A DNA stretch of 64,000 nucleotides from Betaproteobacteria bacterium. Its GTDB lineage: Bacteria > Pseudomonadota > Gammaproteobacteria > Burkholderiales > Usitatibacteraceae. A model generated the notes under the pieces. The model saw only the letters and a program-made list of their open reading frames with translations, made no database searches and was not told the origin of the DNA. Position 1 is the stretch's first letter. Every line of letters begins with the position of its first letter. The translations under genes were made by a program, and so were the position numbers. The DNA is taken from NCBI GenBank assembly GCA_016720925.1, contig JADKJR010000001.1, forward strand, positions 496,001 to 560,000. Reading direction: 5' to 3'. Below are positions 54,945 to 63,674 of this stretch, piece after piece.

Positions 54945-55614
54945 TTATGCGCTCTTGATTCCCCGCAACCAGGTCACCACGGGCATCGCGGCCTCAAACA
55001 TATCCGCAATCTTCCGCGGCAAGCCTTTCGCCGCGCGCGTTGAAAGATCCAGCGTCGCCTCGCATAAGTAGTGACGGTTCATCAGGTACGTGGCCAGCGG
55101 ATGATCCTTCTCATATCCGGTCGGCACGCGGCTCATGCGGTCCTCGCTGGAGAGATCACCAAACGTTTTCTTGAATGATGGATCCGTGAGTGCTCGCGTG
55201 AGTGACGCGGGACGCGCGACGATGTTATCGCGGATGATCTTCAGTACCGCCGGCGGCGGGCAATAAATGCCGGACGAGATGAGCAAGCGCGCGTTGTGAT
55301 CAATCTGAAAATAATTCACCGGCCGCAACTTGTCTGCCATGTTCCGCTCGCCAATCACCGCGCCAAAATGCGCATGGTACGGCGACTTGTCCTTGGCAAA
55401 ACGCACGTCGCGATAAATGCGGAACACTGCCTTCTTTGGCTCGAATGGTGGAAGGGCCGCGTCAAATTTTCGCACCCTCTCGCCTACCTCCGCTACCAGG
55501 TCGGTGAACTCTTCGTTGAGGATGTCGAACTGTGGTTTGTTATGCAGGAACCAGGGGCGGTTGTTGTTGTCGTGAAGGCCGGTGAGGAAATTGGAAGAGG
55601 GAAGGGAGGTGCAT
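54945..55614 (-). pseudogene. DUF2461 family protein, one frameshift near the N-terminus
   Basis: The main frame has VFRIYRDVRFAKDKSPYHAHFGAVIG and later GIYCPPPAVLKIIRDNI, the DUF2461 (TIGR02453) signature. The N-terminal block FLTGLHDNNNRPWFLHNKPQFDILNEEF has no start in its own frame; removing one T from the TTT at about 55595 joins it to ATG 55614 (MHLPSLFQ). Total about 222 residues, normal. Function of the family unknown. Confidence 0.8.
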
Positions 55615-55791
55615 GATGGGGTCAGGCGGTTTATCGTGAGATCGCGGGTACGGCGTCAGGTTTCGCAATATATGAACCAGCTCAGGGGCGGGTCCAGCAG
55701 CCTAGCAATGCTACATTGCAAGGCTTGAACCCGTGGAATTTCGCGTCGCGTCGAGTTCTTTGAACGGACTATCAAAATAGGGAGACCCGCA

Positions 55792-56328
55792 ATGAAACGC
55801 ATGATGGCATTCGTGTTGGCAATATCGGCCCTGCTGCTGCCAGTGGCAGGATGGGGCGACGTGGCTTCCGAGGTGGCGTCTTCACGCACGCAAAGCGCCG
55901 CGACGAGTGACGCGTTGGCCGGCGCGTGGAAAGCAAAGGTGCAGTTCAAGAGCGGCATGCTGGCGGATTGGAAGGATCTCCAATTCATGTACGCCTTCAA
56001 CCACGGCGGCACGATGACCGAATCCTCAAACTACGACGGCTCGCCGCCGGGACCGCCCGCCTACGGTGTGTGGAAGAAGACAGGCGCGCGGCAATTCCAA
56101 GCGCGCTACGAAGTGTTCCTGACGAAGTCGGCCAAGCCGCTTGAGGAAATCGCCAAGGGTGGCGGCTGGCTGCCCGACGGCCACGGCGTTCTCTCGGAAA
56201 AGATCACGCTGTCGGCAGATGGCAAGTCCTTCAAGTCGATCATCCGCTGGGACATGTTTGACCAGGCGGGCAAATCAGTTGAAAGCGGCATTGAGGGCAC
56301 GGGAGAAGGCAAGCGCATGGGGTTTTGA
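55792..56328 (+). CDS. Exported lipocalin-like protein, unknown function
   Basis: 178 residues with GGGAG before the ATG. Signal peptide (MMAFVLAISALLLPVAGWG), then a beta-rich body (GAWKAKVQFKSGM, MYAFNHGGTMTESSNYDGSPPGPPAYGVWKKTG) whose repeated strands suggest a small beta-barrel. No enzyme motif. Confidence 0.62.
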   Translation: MKRMMAFVLAISALLLPVAGWGDVASEVASSRTQSAATSDALAGAWKAKVQFKSGMLADWKDLQFMYAFNHGGTMTESSNYDGSPPGPPAYGVWKKTGARQFQARYEVFLTKSAKPLEEIAKGGGWLPDGHGVLSEKITLSADGKSFKSIIRWDMFDQAGKSVESGIEGTGEGKRMGF

Positions 56329-56422
56329 CAGGTGTGAACACTGTGAACCGCGCTCGCGCTCTTTGTCGAACTGCCAGGCTTGCCGAGCGTTTATTTAGTG
56401 TCCGCGCCGCAGACTCCCTTTT

Positions 56423-56674
56423 TCATTGTTTCTGTGCGACGACCCGTCCTTCTGCATTCACGAATACGCGATAGCGGTTGCCGTCCTTGCAGGTCGCCAC
56501 GTGGTCGTTGTCCGTCAATCGCGTCGCACTGATCACCTGACCACACGGCAAACCCAGCAGCGCGATGACAGCGGTCAAGTCCTTGAGGAGCGCGGCATCT
56601 TCCGCGGCACGCGCGTTCCCGGCGAGAAATGCCGATATCGCGACGATGGTTATCCAGCCCTTAATGTTTTTCAT
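56423..56674 (-). CDS. Small exported protein
   Basis: 83 residues with AGGAGA upstream. Signal peptide ending NARAA, then a short domain with two Cys (GLPCGQV, VATCKDGNRYRVFVNAEG). No family recognised. Confidence 0.6.
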   Translation of the reverse strand: MKNIKGWITIVAISAFLAGNARAAEDAALLKDLTAVIALLGLPCGQVISATRLTDNDHVATCKDGNRYRVFVNAEGRVVAQKQ

Positions 56675-56698
56675 CACGTTGTTTCTCCTGGCAAATGA

Positions 56699-57433
56699 TT
56701 AGATGGTGGCGAACTTGGCGGGATCGGCGAGGATGCCCCAGAGGGCTTCACGCGATGCCACAATCGCGCCTGCAAGCGGCGGATCGCCATCCTGGAGGAG
56801 CGCAAGCACTTTTTGCAGCAGCATCTCATACGGTCGCCGAAGTTCGGCCAACGTGATTTTGAGATGTCCCTGGTAATAAGCGCGGAATTGATTCAACAAG
56901 TCGTCGACTTGATTCTTGAGCGCGATTTTGGTGAACACACCAATGGCTTTGGTTTCCTTGAGTCTCGTCTCAAGGGATTTGAGATCGAGCGGCGTTGATG
57001 CGGCTGATTTCAGCGGCCCTGAAGGCGGGGCCTCCTTTTTTGCAAGCGGTCCGGCAGGCGCGGGAGAGACCGGGGCCTTTGCCGGTGCGGTGGCCGACGG
57101 TGCAGCCGCGTTGGCAGCAGACTGACTTGTCGAGCCGGGCGCGGCGGATAAAGTGGCCGGTGGTGCGGGTGCAACAGTGTCCACCGCTGTCGTGGCCTTG
57201 GGCGGTGTCTTGTCCGCCGGGACAGTCGGCATCGCCGTTGCGACCGCAGCACCTTTTGTCACGTCGTTCTGAACCGGATCGCTCACCGGCGCTTTTTCGA
57301 GCGCGGCACAGCCTGCGAACAGGACGGCGCAGAGCAAGCTAACGACGTGCAAGCCAACGATGTGCAAGCCAGCGACGCGTCCCGCCGTTATCAACCGCGC
57401 TTCAACGCGGTGCATTTCCAATCTGTTGCGCAT
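56699..57433 (-). CDS. Probable lipoprotein with Ala/Pro-rich linker
   Basis: 244 residues. Lipobox LFAGC (Cys42, so the true start may be later), about 110 residues of Ala/Pro/Ser/Thr linker, then a helical C-terminal domain (LETRLKETKAIGVFTKIALKNQVDDLLNQFRAYYQGH). The gene lies 25 bp beyond the small exported protein on the same strand. Function unknown. Confidence 0.6.
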   Translation of the reverse strand: MRNRLEMHRVEARLITAGRVAGLHIVGLHVVSLLCAVLFAGCAALEKAPVSDPVQNDVTKGAAVATAMPTVPADKTPPKATTAVDTVAPAPPATLSAAPGSTSQSAANAAAPSATAPAKAPVSPAPAGPLAKKEAPPSGPLKSAASTPLDLKSLETRLKETKAIGVFTKIALKNQVDDLLNQFRAYYQGHLKITLAELRRPYEMLLQKVLALLQDGDPPLAGAIVASREALWGILADPAKFATI

Positions 57434-57726
57434 AATGGCTCCTTGGCAGTAACGGGGGATCAGACACGATTTACGGCAATGACGTTCTCGTGATGCCCTC
57501 TATTCGCGATGCATTTGAGACGAATTTTGCCTCAGTTGGAAGAGGAGCGACGAAACAACATTTGCGATCTTCGCTGGGCCTCGCTACTTTTTTCTGCTGT
57601 CGCCCGGATGATTGTTCGCGGTACCTTCACGGCGGCATTCTGGCTATTACGCAACCTATCGCGGCGAACTTGATCGCATGTGCGGGATCGAAGGCGCCGC
57701 GCTCGATATGCGTGCGTATCCGGGCA

Positions 57727-58185
57727 TCAGGCAGGTTGCGGTTCGGTGACGACGCGAAGCGTGGCCTCCAGCGTGATTTCCGGCACGCTTGCCAGCGCCT
57801 TGGACAGCGGGCAATCACGCTTGGCGGTATGGGCAAGGTCCTGAAATTTCGCATCGTCCAGGCCGGGGACGGTCGCCTGAAGCGTCAATGCAATACGGTC
57901 GATCACGAAGCCGTCATCCTGCTTGGCCAGACGCACGCTCGCCTGCGTATCGACGGATGCGGTGGCGAATCCGGCCTTGTCGCACGCAAACGAAAACGCC
58001 ATGGTGAAGCACGCCGCATGCGCGGCCCCCAGGATTTCCTCGGGGTTCGTGGCGCGCCGATCATCCTCGAAGCGGCTCGCGAATCCGTAGGGGAAGTTTT
58101 TGAGGGCGCCCGTTTCGGTGCTGATCTGGCCTTTGCCAGCTTTGCCCTGGCCTTCCCAATGTACGCTGGCTTTCTTTTCAATCAT
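57727..58185 (-). CDS. OsmC/Ohr-family peroxiredoxin-like protein
   Basis: 152 residues from ATG 58185. The family order is complete: ASVHWEGQGKAGKGQISTETGAL, NPEEILGAAHAACFTMAFSFACDKAGF with the first catalytic Cys, and CPLSKALASVPEITLEATL with the second. OsmC proteins reduce organic hydroperoxides in the cytoplasm. Confidence 0.9.
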   Translation of the reverse strand: MIEKKASVHWEGQGKAGKGQISTETGALKNFPYGFASRFEDDRRATNPEEILGAAHAACFTMAFSFACDKAGFATASVDTQASVRLAKQDDGFVIDRIALTLQATVPGLDDAKFQDLAHTAKRDCPLSKALASVPEITLEATLRVVTEPQPA

Positions 58186-58416
58186 GGTGAGTCCTTTCGA
58201 TGATGGGTGAGCCGCGATGGCGTCGCGCGCGGCATAACGGTGGCCTGCCAAATGTGGTGGTCATTCGTGAATGCATGTTTGCAGGCAGGGCGCGCGATGT
58301 CTGTCTGGTGGCGCACAGAAAATGCGGGCGGGATTGGACTGCTCCCGGTAATGTGAGGACTTCCAGGTGATTTGAACGGTCGGTCTTTACAAGACGAATA
58401 AGAGGGGTTCAGACAG

Positions 58417-58582
58417 CATCTAAGCTATATTGTAAGAACACCATAGCGAAAACATGACAAACACCAGCATCCACGCGCCTTTTCAGCAATAAAGCCGCCA
58501 GAGACCCCGCCAATGCCAGACTTTTGCAGGTTCCGAATAAAGACTCGACGCACCAACGTTCCTCGCGATCTTTTGGGCGCAA
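58417..58582. repeat. Dispersed ~165-bp repeat, copy A
   Basis: Matches 62191-62356 along its length: CATAGCGAAAA, TGACAAAC, CCAGCATCCAC, GCCAG-GACC, GCGCCAATGC-like core, AGACTTT, and CACCAAC-TTCCTC. Both copies stand directly upstream of a gene. On the minus strand both encode a similar short peptide (LLL...VDAGVC-FAM-F), so an old coding origin such as a transposase fragment is possible. Confidence 0.62.
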
Positions 58583-58604
58583 TCGTGGCGAAGGGCGCCT
58601 GCCA

Positions 58605-59201
58605 ATGAGATTCCAGGGCCGAATCACCGAGTGGAAAGATGACCGTGGCTTCGGCTTCATCGCGCCCAATGGTGGCGGCGACAAGGTCTTCCTGCATTTC
58701 AGGTCTCTTCAAAAAGGTGAGCCGCGACCCGCCGGCGGTGAACTCGTCACCTATGAAGTGGTGCCGGTTGCAGGCAAAGGGCCGCGCGCTGAAAAAGTTG
58801 GCTACGTTGAGCGTTCGCGCAAGACATACGTGAACGGCGCGTACGATGCGCCGCGCCGCGGGAGCAGCAATCGGGTCACAACCATAGTGGTAGTGCTGCT
58901 CATCGCCATCGCCGCGTATGGCTGGCAGAAATATTCAGACCGGCCCAATGCCATTCGATCCGCGCCGCAAGCCGACGACAGAGCCGGGGCATTGCCATCG
59001 CCACCCCAATTGCGCACCGACCAAACTGTGCCCAGCAAATCCAGTGCGTTCACGTGTGAGGGCAAAATTTATTGTTCAGAAATGACCTCGTGCAAAGAAG
59101 CCAAGTTCTATCTGAAGAATTGTCCCGGTGTGAAAATTGACGGCAATGGTGATGGCACGCCGTGTGAAAAGCAGTGGTGCAAACACCTGTGGTCAGAGTA
59201 G
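58605..59201 (+). CDS. Cold-shock domain - membrane helix - excalibur domain protein
   Basis: 198 residues. Residues 1-67 form a cold-shock nucleic-acid-binding domain (MRFQGRITEWKDDRGFGFIAPN, KVFLHFRSL). A single helix (TTIVVVLLIAIAAYGW) near residue 95 follows. The last ~45 residues are an excalibur calcium-binding domain: CEGKIYCSEMTSCKEAKFYL and DGNGDGTPCEKQWC, with the DxDxDGxxCE loop. The combination puts an RNA-binding domain in the cytoplasm and a calcium-binding one outside. Start 58605 follows directly after repeat copy A. Confidence 0.82.
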   Translation: MRFQGRITEWKDDRGFGFIAPNGGGDKVFLHFRSLQKGEPRPAGGELVTYEVVPVAGKGPRAEKVGYVERSRKTYVNGAYDAPRRGSSNRVTTIVVVLLIAIAAYGWQKYSDRPNAIRSAPQADDRAGALPSPPQLRTDQTVPSKSSAFTCEGKIYCSEMTSCKEAKFYLKNCPGVKIDGNGDGTPCEKQWCKHLWSE

Positions 59202-59399
59202 CCACCGCATAACCTGCGGCCAAGTCTGGCACCGTGGCATTCGGGCGGCGAGGTCCCTGCAATGCACCAATAAGGGTGTCCGCCGCATCGGTGGCCGGAA
59301 AGCCGCGCCAGCCAGTGCTTGTGTTTCAGAAACTTTCGCTGGCGTTTCAGGGAATCAGCGAGAATAGCTCCAGTCAAACACGACATCCACGGGGAGCGA

Positions 59400-60128
59400 A
59401 TGAATTCACCTGCCTTGCCAATGCGATGGGCCTCCCCGGCATATGTGGTGCTGCTGGCGCTGGCGTTCGCGGCCTTCTGGCCCGGCTACATTGGCAAGTC
59501 GATGCACACCATCAATGGCTGGACGCATTTTCATGCGGCGATGGGAACGCTGTGGTTGCTCGCGCTTATCGTGCAGCCCTGGGCGATTCATTCAGGACGC
59601 CGGCAATTGCATCGAATGATCGGGCGCAGTACCTACGTCCTGATGCCGCTGGTGGTGATCAGCTTCATCGGGCTCGCCCATGCGTCCATGCAGGGGCATT
59701 CACCCCGGGAGATGGGCGGCGTCGCCTATTTTTTCTACATACGCGTGGTGCTGGTCAGCTTGTTTGTCATTGCCTATGTGGGCGCCATCGTCAATCGGCG
59801 CGAACCGGCCATCCATGCGCGGTACATGGTTTGCACGGGGCTGGCGCTCGTGGATCCGGTGGTCCACCGGCTCGCCCACCGGATCGAGTTATGGGCGTTT
59901 GGCAGCGAGGCATTCGACTACCAGTTGCTCAGCTTCGGCCTGGTCGCGGCGCTGCTCGTCGCGCTGATCTGGATGGAGCGGCGCGCGCGTGTGGGCCGCC
60001 ACGTGTTTCCGCTCATGCTCGCTGCCTTCTTCATCGGCTGGCTTCCCCTGGGGCTGGAGCTATACAAGCAGCCCGCGGTGTGGAATGCCTGGAAAGCATT
60101 CGCGGTGGCTTTTGCCGCATTTCCATAG
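59400..60128 (+). CDS. Multi-pass membrane protein, unknown function
   Basis: 242 residues with seven or so hydrophobic helices (YVVLLALAFAAFWPGYIG, WTHFHAAMGTLWLLALIVQPW, MLAAFFIGWLPLGLELY and others). His residues in TM segments (THFHAAMG, HRMIGR, DPVVHRLAHR) could bind heme or metal. No named family. Confidence 0.65.
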   Translation: MNSPALPMRWASPAYVVLLALAFAAFWPGYIGKSMHTINGWTHFHAAMGTLWLLALIVQPWAIHSGRRQLHRMIGRSTYVLMPLVVISFIGLAHASMQGHSPREMGGVAYFFYIRVVLVSLFVIAYVGAIVNRREPAIHARYMVCTGLALVDPVVHRLAHRIELWAFGSEAFDYQLLSFGLVAALLVALIWMERRARVGRHVFPLMLAAFFIGWLPLGLELYKQPAVWNAWKAFAVAFAAFP

Positions 60129-60175
60129 GCGGCCGCGCCAAAAAAAGTGCGGATACATGCGACCGCGAGATCGAT

Positions 60176-60427
60176 CTATACCTTGCCATTTTCCGGCGTT
60201 GCCTCACGCCCGATGATCGATCGCGCTATCCGTCGTGCGAGCGGCGCCGCCAGCAGCACGGTGGGAAAGGCCATCAGCCACGAAGTGATCCACGACTGCA
60301 GCCAGAGTGTCAGGAAACCAGCGGACGGTCCCGCCGCGTGCAACGTGGCTATACCGGAGACGAGTCCGGACATCAGTCCCGAGAGAATGAGTCCAAAAAT
60401 AATGGGTTCGTGTTTTCGCGTAATCAT
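60176..60427 (-). CDS. DUF2798 membrane protein
   Basis: 83 residues from ATG 60427: MITRKHEPIIFGLILSGLMSGLVSGIATL, then FLTLWLQSWITSWLMAFPTVLLAAPLARRI, the two-helix DUF2798 pattern. It is the last gene of the minus-strand operon controlled from 61675-61705. Confidence 0.75.
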   Translation of the reverse strand: MITRKHEPIIFGLILSGLMSGLVSGIATLHAAGPSAGFLTLWLQSWITSWLMAFPTVLLAAPLARRIARSIIGREATPENGKV

Positions 60428-60441
60428 GAGCGATGTCTGAA

Positions 60442-61110
60442 TCAGTTGGTGGCAAGCGAGAGGGCGGCGGTATTTGCGGTCAGTGGCGATGGTGTTGGCG
60501 ACGCCGCTGCGCGAAAATTTTGCCGCAGCAGCATATTTGCAAAGTTCGCACCAAACAGGCGCGCGGTCTTGATGTCGCCCGGCGCGAATTCGTTTGCGGG
60601 TGCATTGTGCCCCGCTTGTGCCATCAGCCCGGTCCACGAGCCGAGGCGATTGACGGCGTCCTCGTAGGGAATGCCGCTATGCTGCTCGGGCATCACCGGG
60701 TTGCCGGACCAGAGCATGCCGTGCTGCATCGAAAAAACCACCATCGACATCAGTGTCGATTGCTTGTCGCCGGCCGGCAGCGATGAAACGGTGAAGCCTG
60801 CGGCCAGACGGCCATTGAGCGACTGATGGCGCCACAGTTTGCCGGTGGCATCCATGAAGGTCTTGAACACGCCGGATACGCCGCCAAGGTAGGTCGGCGA
60901 TCCCCAGATGAAACCGTCGAAATCGAGCAGCCGCTCCGGTGACCCGGTCAGGTCTTCGGCCTTGATGAGTGTGGCATCGATGTCCGGCACGCTGCGCAGC
61001 CCTTCGACCACATGCTGGGCGATGAACGCGGTGTGGCCATGCGCGCTGTGATAAATGACGGCGACCTTTTTCGTCGCATTGGGTTTTGGGAGAGGTTGAG
61101 TCGTTTTCAT
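60442..61110 (-). CDS. WrbA-like flavodoxin / NAD(P)H:quinone oxidoreductase
   Basis: 222 residues from ATG 61110. Flavodoxin fold: KKVAVIYHSAHGHTAFIAQHV (phosphate loop), FDGFIWGSPTYLGGVSGVFKTFMDATG, and a C-terminal GHNAPANEFAPGDIKTARLFG segment. Probably an FMN-dependent quinone reductase, part of the MerR-controlled operon. Confidence 0.82.
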   Translation of the reverse strand: MKTTQPLPKPNATKKVAVIYHSAHGHTAFIAQHVVEGLRSVPDIDATLIKAEDLTGSPERLLDFDGFIWGSPTYLGGVSGVFKTFMDATGKLWRHQSLNGRLAAGFTVSSLPAGDKQSTLMSMVVFSMQHGMLWSGNPVMPEQHSGIPYEDAVNRLGSWTGLMAQAGHNAPANEFAPGDIKTARLFGANFANMLLRQNFRAAASPTPSPLTANTAALSLATN

Positions 61111-61120
61111 GATGGATGCC

Positions 61121-61615
61121 TCACACAATTGGTTGAATAAAAATGGCTGCGGCAAATATCCCGCCGCCGAATACCGCGTGATTGACCACGCTCTTCGCGA
61201 CGTTGCGTAGCGGTGTGCGCGTGCGCGACGAGGCGATGCCCGCGCCCATCGCGGGCTGCAGGATGAACAGGGGTGCTGCGACGGTGGCGATGCCGAACAG
61301 CAGGGCGGGAACGAGCGTCGGCTGGCGCGTCCATTCATCGCCGATTACGCCGACAAACAGAAACGCGAACACGATGCCGATGGCGTAGTGCGCCACCCAG
61401 CCGATGCCGCTTTCGCCGCGCACGGGAGTGGCACCGGCGATCGGCCCGCGCATCGGTCGGACCTGCATGAGGTGCCCGATCCACCGGCCGAGCAGCGCCA
61501 TGTCGAGCGTTGGCACCTTGAGTCGTTTCAACAGCAGTATCCAAAGGTCCAGCAGGATGGTGGCCAGCGTTCCCACGAGAATCACACGAGTCATGAATTG
61601 CAATGTCAGTTCCAC
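61121..61615 (-). CDS. DUF2938 membrane protein
   Basis: 164 residues from GTG 61615 (GGAGG upstream decides this). Helices at VILVGTLATILLDLWILLL, YAIGIVFAFLFVGVIGD and LLFGIATVAAPLFILQPAMG fit DUF2938. First gene of the operon; 10 bp precede the flavodoxin gene. Confidence 0.78.
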   Translation of the reverse strand: MELTLQFMTRVILVGTLATILLDLWILLLKRLKVPTLDMALLGRWIGHLMQVRPMRGPIAGATPVRGESGIGWVAHYAIGIVFAFLFVGVIGDEWTRQPTLVPALLFGIATVAAPLFILQPAMGAGIASSRTRTPLRNVAKSVVNHAVFGGGIFAAAIFIQPIV

Positions 61616-61674
61616 GATGCCTCCTTCAAGTTGCAGCGGGGGTTGTCGCATTGACGATCAACGCGATGAAAGGC

Positions 61675-61705
61675 ACGATACAAGTTCAAGTCGACTTGAG
61701 GTCAA
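61675..61705 (-). promoter_or_regulatory. MerR/SoxR-type promoter with 19-bp spacer and SoxR-like dyad
   Basis: On the minus strand TTGACC (-35, 61700-61705) and TATCGT (-10, 61675-61680) are separated by 19 bp, the long spacer of MerR-activated promoters. The spacer contains the palindrome CAAGTCGACTTG (61687-61698); with flanks it resembles the known SoxR box core CAAGTTAACTTG. It drives the DUF2938-flavodoxin-DUF2798 operon and the MerR gene at 61718 is divergent. Confidence 0.72.
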
Positions 61706-61717
61706 GGGGTTTTTGAT

Positions 61718-62179
61718 ATGGACATCGCGGAAGTGGCGAAATTGACTGGCATGCCGGCCTCGACGTTGCGGTACTACGAGGAAAAGGGACTGATTGCCTC
61801 CACCGGGCGCGACGGGCTGCGCCGCCGTTTCGGCCCGCGTGTGCTGGACCGGCTCGCGGTGATTGCGCTCGGTCGTGCGGCGGGATTTTCATTGGACGAA
61901 ATCCGTGCCATGTTCACGCGCGAGGGCGGGCTCGCCATCGATCGCGCGGCGCTCGTCGCCAAGGCCGACGAACTCGATCGCACCATCAAGCGCCTGCAGG
62001 CCGTCAGCAGCGGCCTGCGACATGCCGCCGTTTGCAAGGCGCCCAGCCACCTCGAGTGCGCGTCATTCCAGCGCTTTATGACTGCTGCGGCGCACGGTGC
62101 GTTGACACGAGACGAAAGGAAGCGCGGTGCCGGCAAGCGGGTGGTCGCGGAGCGTGCGGGCAAGCGCCAGTTTGGATAA
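61718..62179 (+). CDS. MerR-family transcriptional regulator
   Basis: 153 residues. MerR N-domain: MDIAEVAKLTGMPASTLRYYEEKGLI...RRRF, then ALGRAAGFSLDEIRAMF and a dimerisation helix (LVAKADELDRTIKRLQAVSSGLRHA), then a C-terminal part with two Cys (AVCKAPSHLEC) that may sense thiol or metal stress. Divergent from the operon it probably controls. No SoxR iron-sulfur CxxCxxxxxC motif is present. Confidence 0.88.
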   Translation: MDIAEVAKLTGMPASTLRYYEEKGLIASTGRDGLRRRFGPRVLDRLAVIALGRAAGFSLDEIRAMFTREGGLAIDRAALVAKADELDRTIKRLQAVSSGLRHAAVCKAPSHLECASFQRFMTAAAHGALTRDERKRGAGKRVVAERAGKRQFG

Positions 62180-62190
62180 ATTGGACCGAC

Positions 62191-62356
62191 TCCATCTAGC
62201 TTGTTCCGGCAAGAAAGTCATAGCGAAAATCTGACAAACGCCAGCATCCACACAGTTTTCGAGGAGTAAGTGCGCCAGCGACCGCGCCAATGCTAGACTT
62301 TCGCAATTTCAAAAAAATGAACTCACACACCAACTTTCCTCAGGATTGTTCAGCCG
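62191..62356. repeat. Dispersed ~165-bp repeat, copy B
   Basis: Second copy of the element at 58417-58582, upstream of the GH16 gene and including its possible upstream start codons. See copy A. Confidence 0.62.
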
Positions 62357-62391
62357 CGCTCGCGCCCAAAGGCGTTCATTCACTTCGAGCG

Positions 62392-63237
62392 ATGCGCGCT
62401 TTCCACTTGAATCCTTTCAATTTCGCAAGCCATTTTTTCGCTTGCGCGGCCGCGCTCTTTGCGACCACTGCCATTGCGAACGGAAATGCGCTCGCCGTTC
62501 CCGCTGACTACAAACTGGTCTGGTCAGACGAATTCGACGTTGACGGACCGCCCGATCCGGCCAAGTGGAACTTCGACACGGCGAACAACAAGCGGGGCTG
62601 GGACAATCACGAGCTGCAGTATTACCCGGGGCCCGATGCGGGGAACGCGCGCGTCAAGGGCGGCCGGCTGTTCATTACGGCGAAAAAGGAAAGCCCGTCG
62701 AGCGCCGCGGATTGGGGCGGCCAGCGCTATACCTCGGCACGGTTGACGACAAAGGGCAAGGCGGCATGGACGTACGGATTCTTTGAAGTGCGCGCGAAGA
62801 TGCCCTGCGGCAAGGGAACGTGGCCGGCGATCTGGATGCTCGGCACGACCGGCGACTGGCCCGCTCAGGGAGAACTCGATATCCTGGAACATGTCGGCAG
62901 CGAACCGACGCGCGTTTTCAGCACGGTACATATGTCAGCCGGGCACGGCGGCAACGGCGTCGGTGGCGCATCGCGCAATGTCGATGCGTGCGGCAAATTT
63001 CACTCTTATCAGATGCACTGGAATGCCGACGGCGTGCGCTTCGGCCTCGATGGTTTCGCGCACCTGAAATATCCCAACCTGAAACTTGGCTCACGCGCAT
63101 GGCCATTCGACGCGCCGCAATTCATGTTGCTCAACCTCGCCATCGGCGGCGATCTTGGCGGGGAGGTCGATGACCGGATATTTCCCCGCGCGATGGAAGT
63201 CGACTACGTGCGCGTGTATCAGTCCGACGGGAAGTAG
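62392..63237 (+). CDS. Secreted GH16 family glycoside hydrolase
   Basis: 281 residues from ATG 62392 (earlier in-frame starts lie inside the repeat). Signal peptide (FFACAAALFATTAIANGNA). Catalytic motif E-x-D-x-x-E is intact in GELDILEHVG, preceded by GTWPAIWMLG and YTSARLTTKGKAAWTYGFFEVRAKMP, typical of laminarinase-type GH16. Ends MEVDYVRVYQ. Likely cleaves beta-1,3-glucan or a related polysaccharide outside the cell. Confidence 0.9.
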   Translation: MRAFHLNPFNFASHFFACAAALFATTAIANGNALAVPADYKLVWSDEFDVDGPPDPAKWNFDTANNKRGWDNHELQYYPGPDAGNARVKGGRLFITAKKESPSSAADWGGQRYTSARLTTKGKAAWTYGFFEVRAKMPCGKGTWPAIWMLGTTGDWPAQGELDILEHVGSEPTRVFSTVHMSAGHGGNGVGGASRNVDACGKFHSYQMHWNADGVRFGLDGFAHLKYPNLKLGSRAWPFDAPQFMLLNLAIGGDLGGEVDDRIFPRAMEVDYVRVYQSDGK

Positions 63238-63257
63238 TGCGCGGCCACAAATCCAAT

Positions 63258-63674
63258 TCACGTTGGTTTCTTCGCGGCCTTCACATTACCACCACAGTTG
63301 AGCCCGACCGCTTCGCGAATGAGCGCCTTGAAGGCGAATGCGTCCACGGCTTCTCCTTCGTGGATGTCGATCGCGCGGCGTGCGTTTCCGTCGAGGCTCG
63401 CGTTGAAGAGATGGGCCGGATCCTTCAGTGATGCGCCCTTGGCGAAGGTGAGCTTCACTTTGTCCTTGTAGGATTCGCCCGTGCAGATGATGCCGGCGTG
63501 CTCCCACACTGGCGTGCCCATCCATTTCCACGTTTCGACGACGTCCGGGTCTGCCGCCTTGATGAGCTTCCTCATTCTGCTGAGCGTCTCGCCGCGCCAA
63601 TCCCCGAGATCGGCGATTCTTTTCGTGATGAGTTCCGATGCAGACGGGGCTTCGCTCGTGTCCGATTTTTTCAT
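63258..63674 (-). CDS. DUF1801 domain protein
   Basis: 138 residues. The DUF1801 order ETLSRMRKLIKAADPDVVETWKWMGTPVWEHAGIICTGESYKDKVKLTFAKGA and FNASLDGNARRAIDIHEGE is clear. Function unknown; convergent with the GH16 gene. Confidence 0.85.
   Translation of the reverse strand: MKKSDTSEAPSASELITKRIADLGDWRGETLSRMRKLIKAADPDVVETWKWMGTPVWEHAGIICTGESYKDKVKLTFAKGASLKDPAHLFNASLDGNARRAIDIHEGEAVDAFAFKALIREAVGLNCGGNVKAAKKPT

Noticed and set aside
59234..60667. 477-codon plus-strand ORF
   Set aside because: Overlaps the membrane protein at 59400 and the minus-strand DUF2798 gene in a frame of Arg/Gly/Ala-rich low-complexity text.
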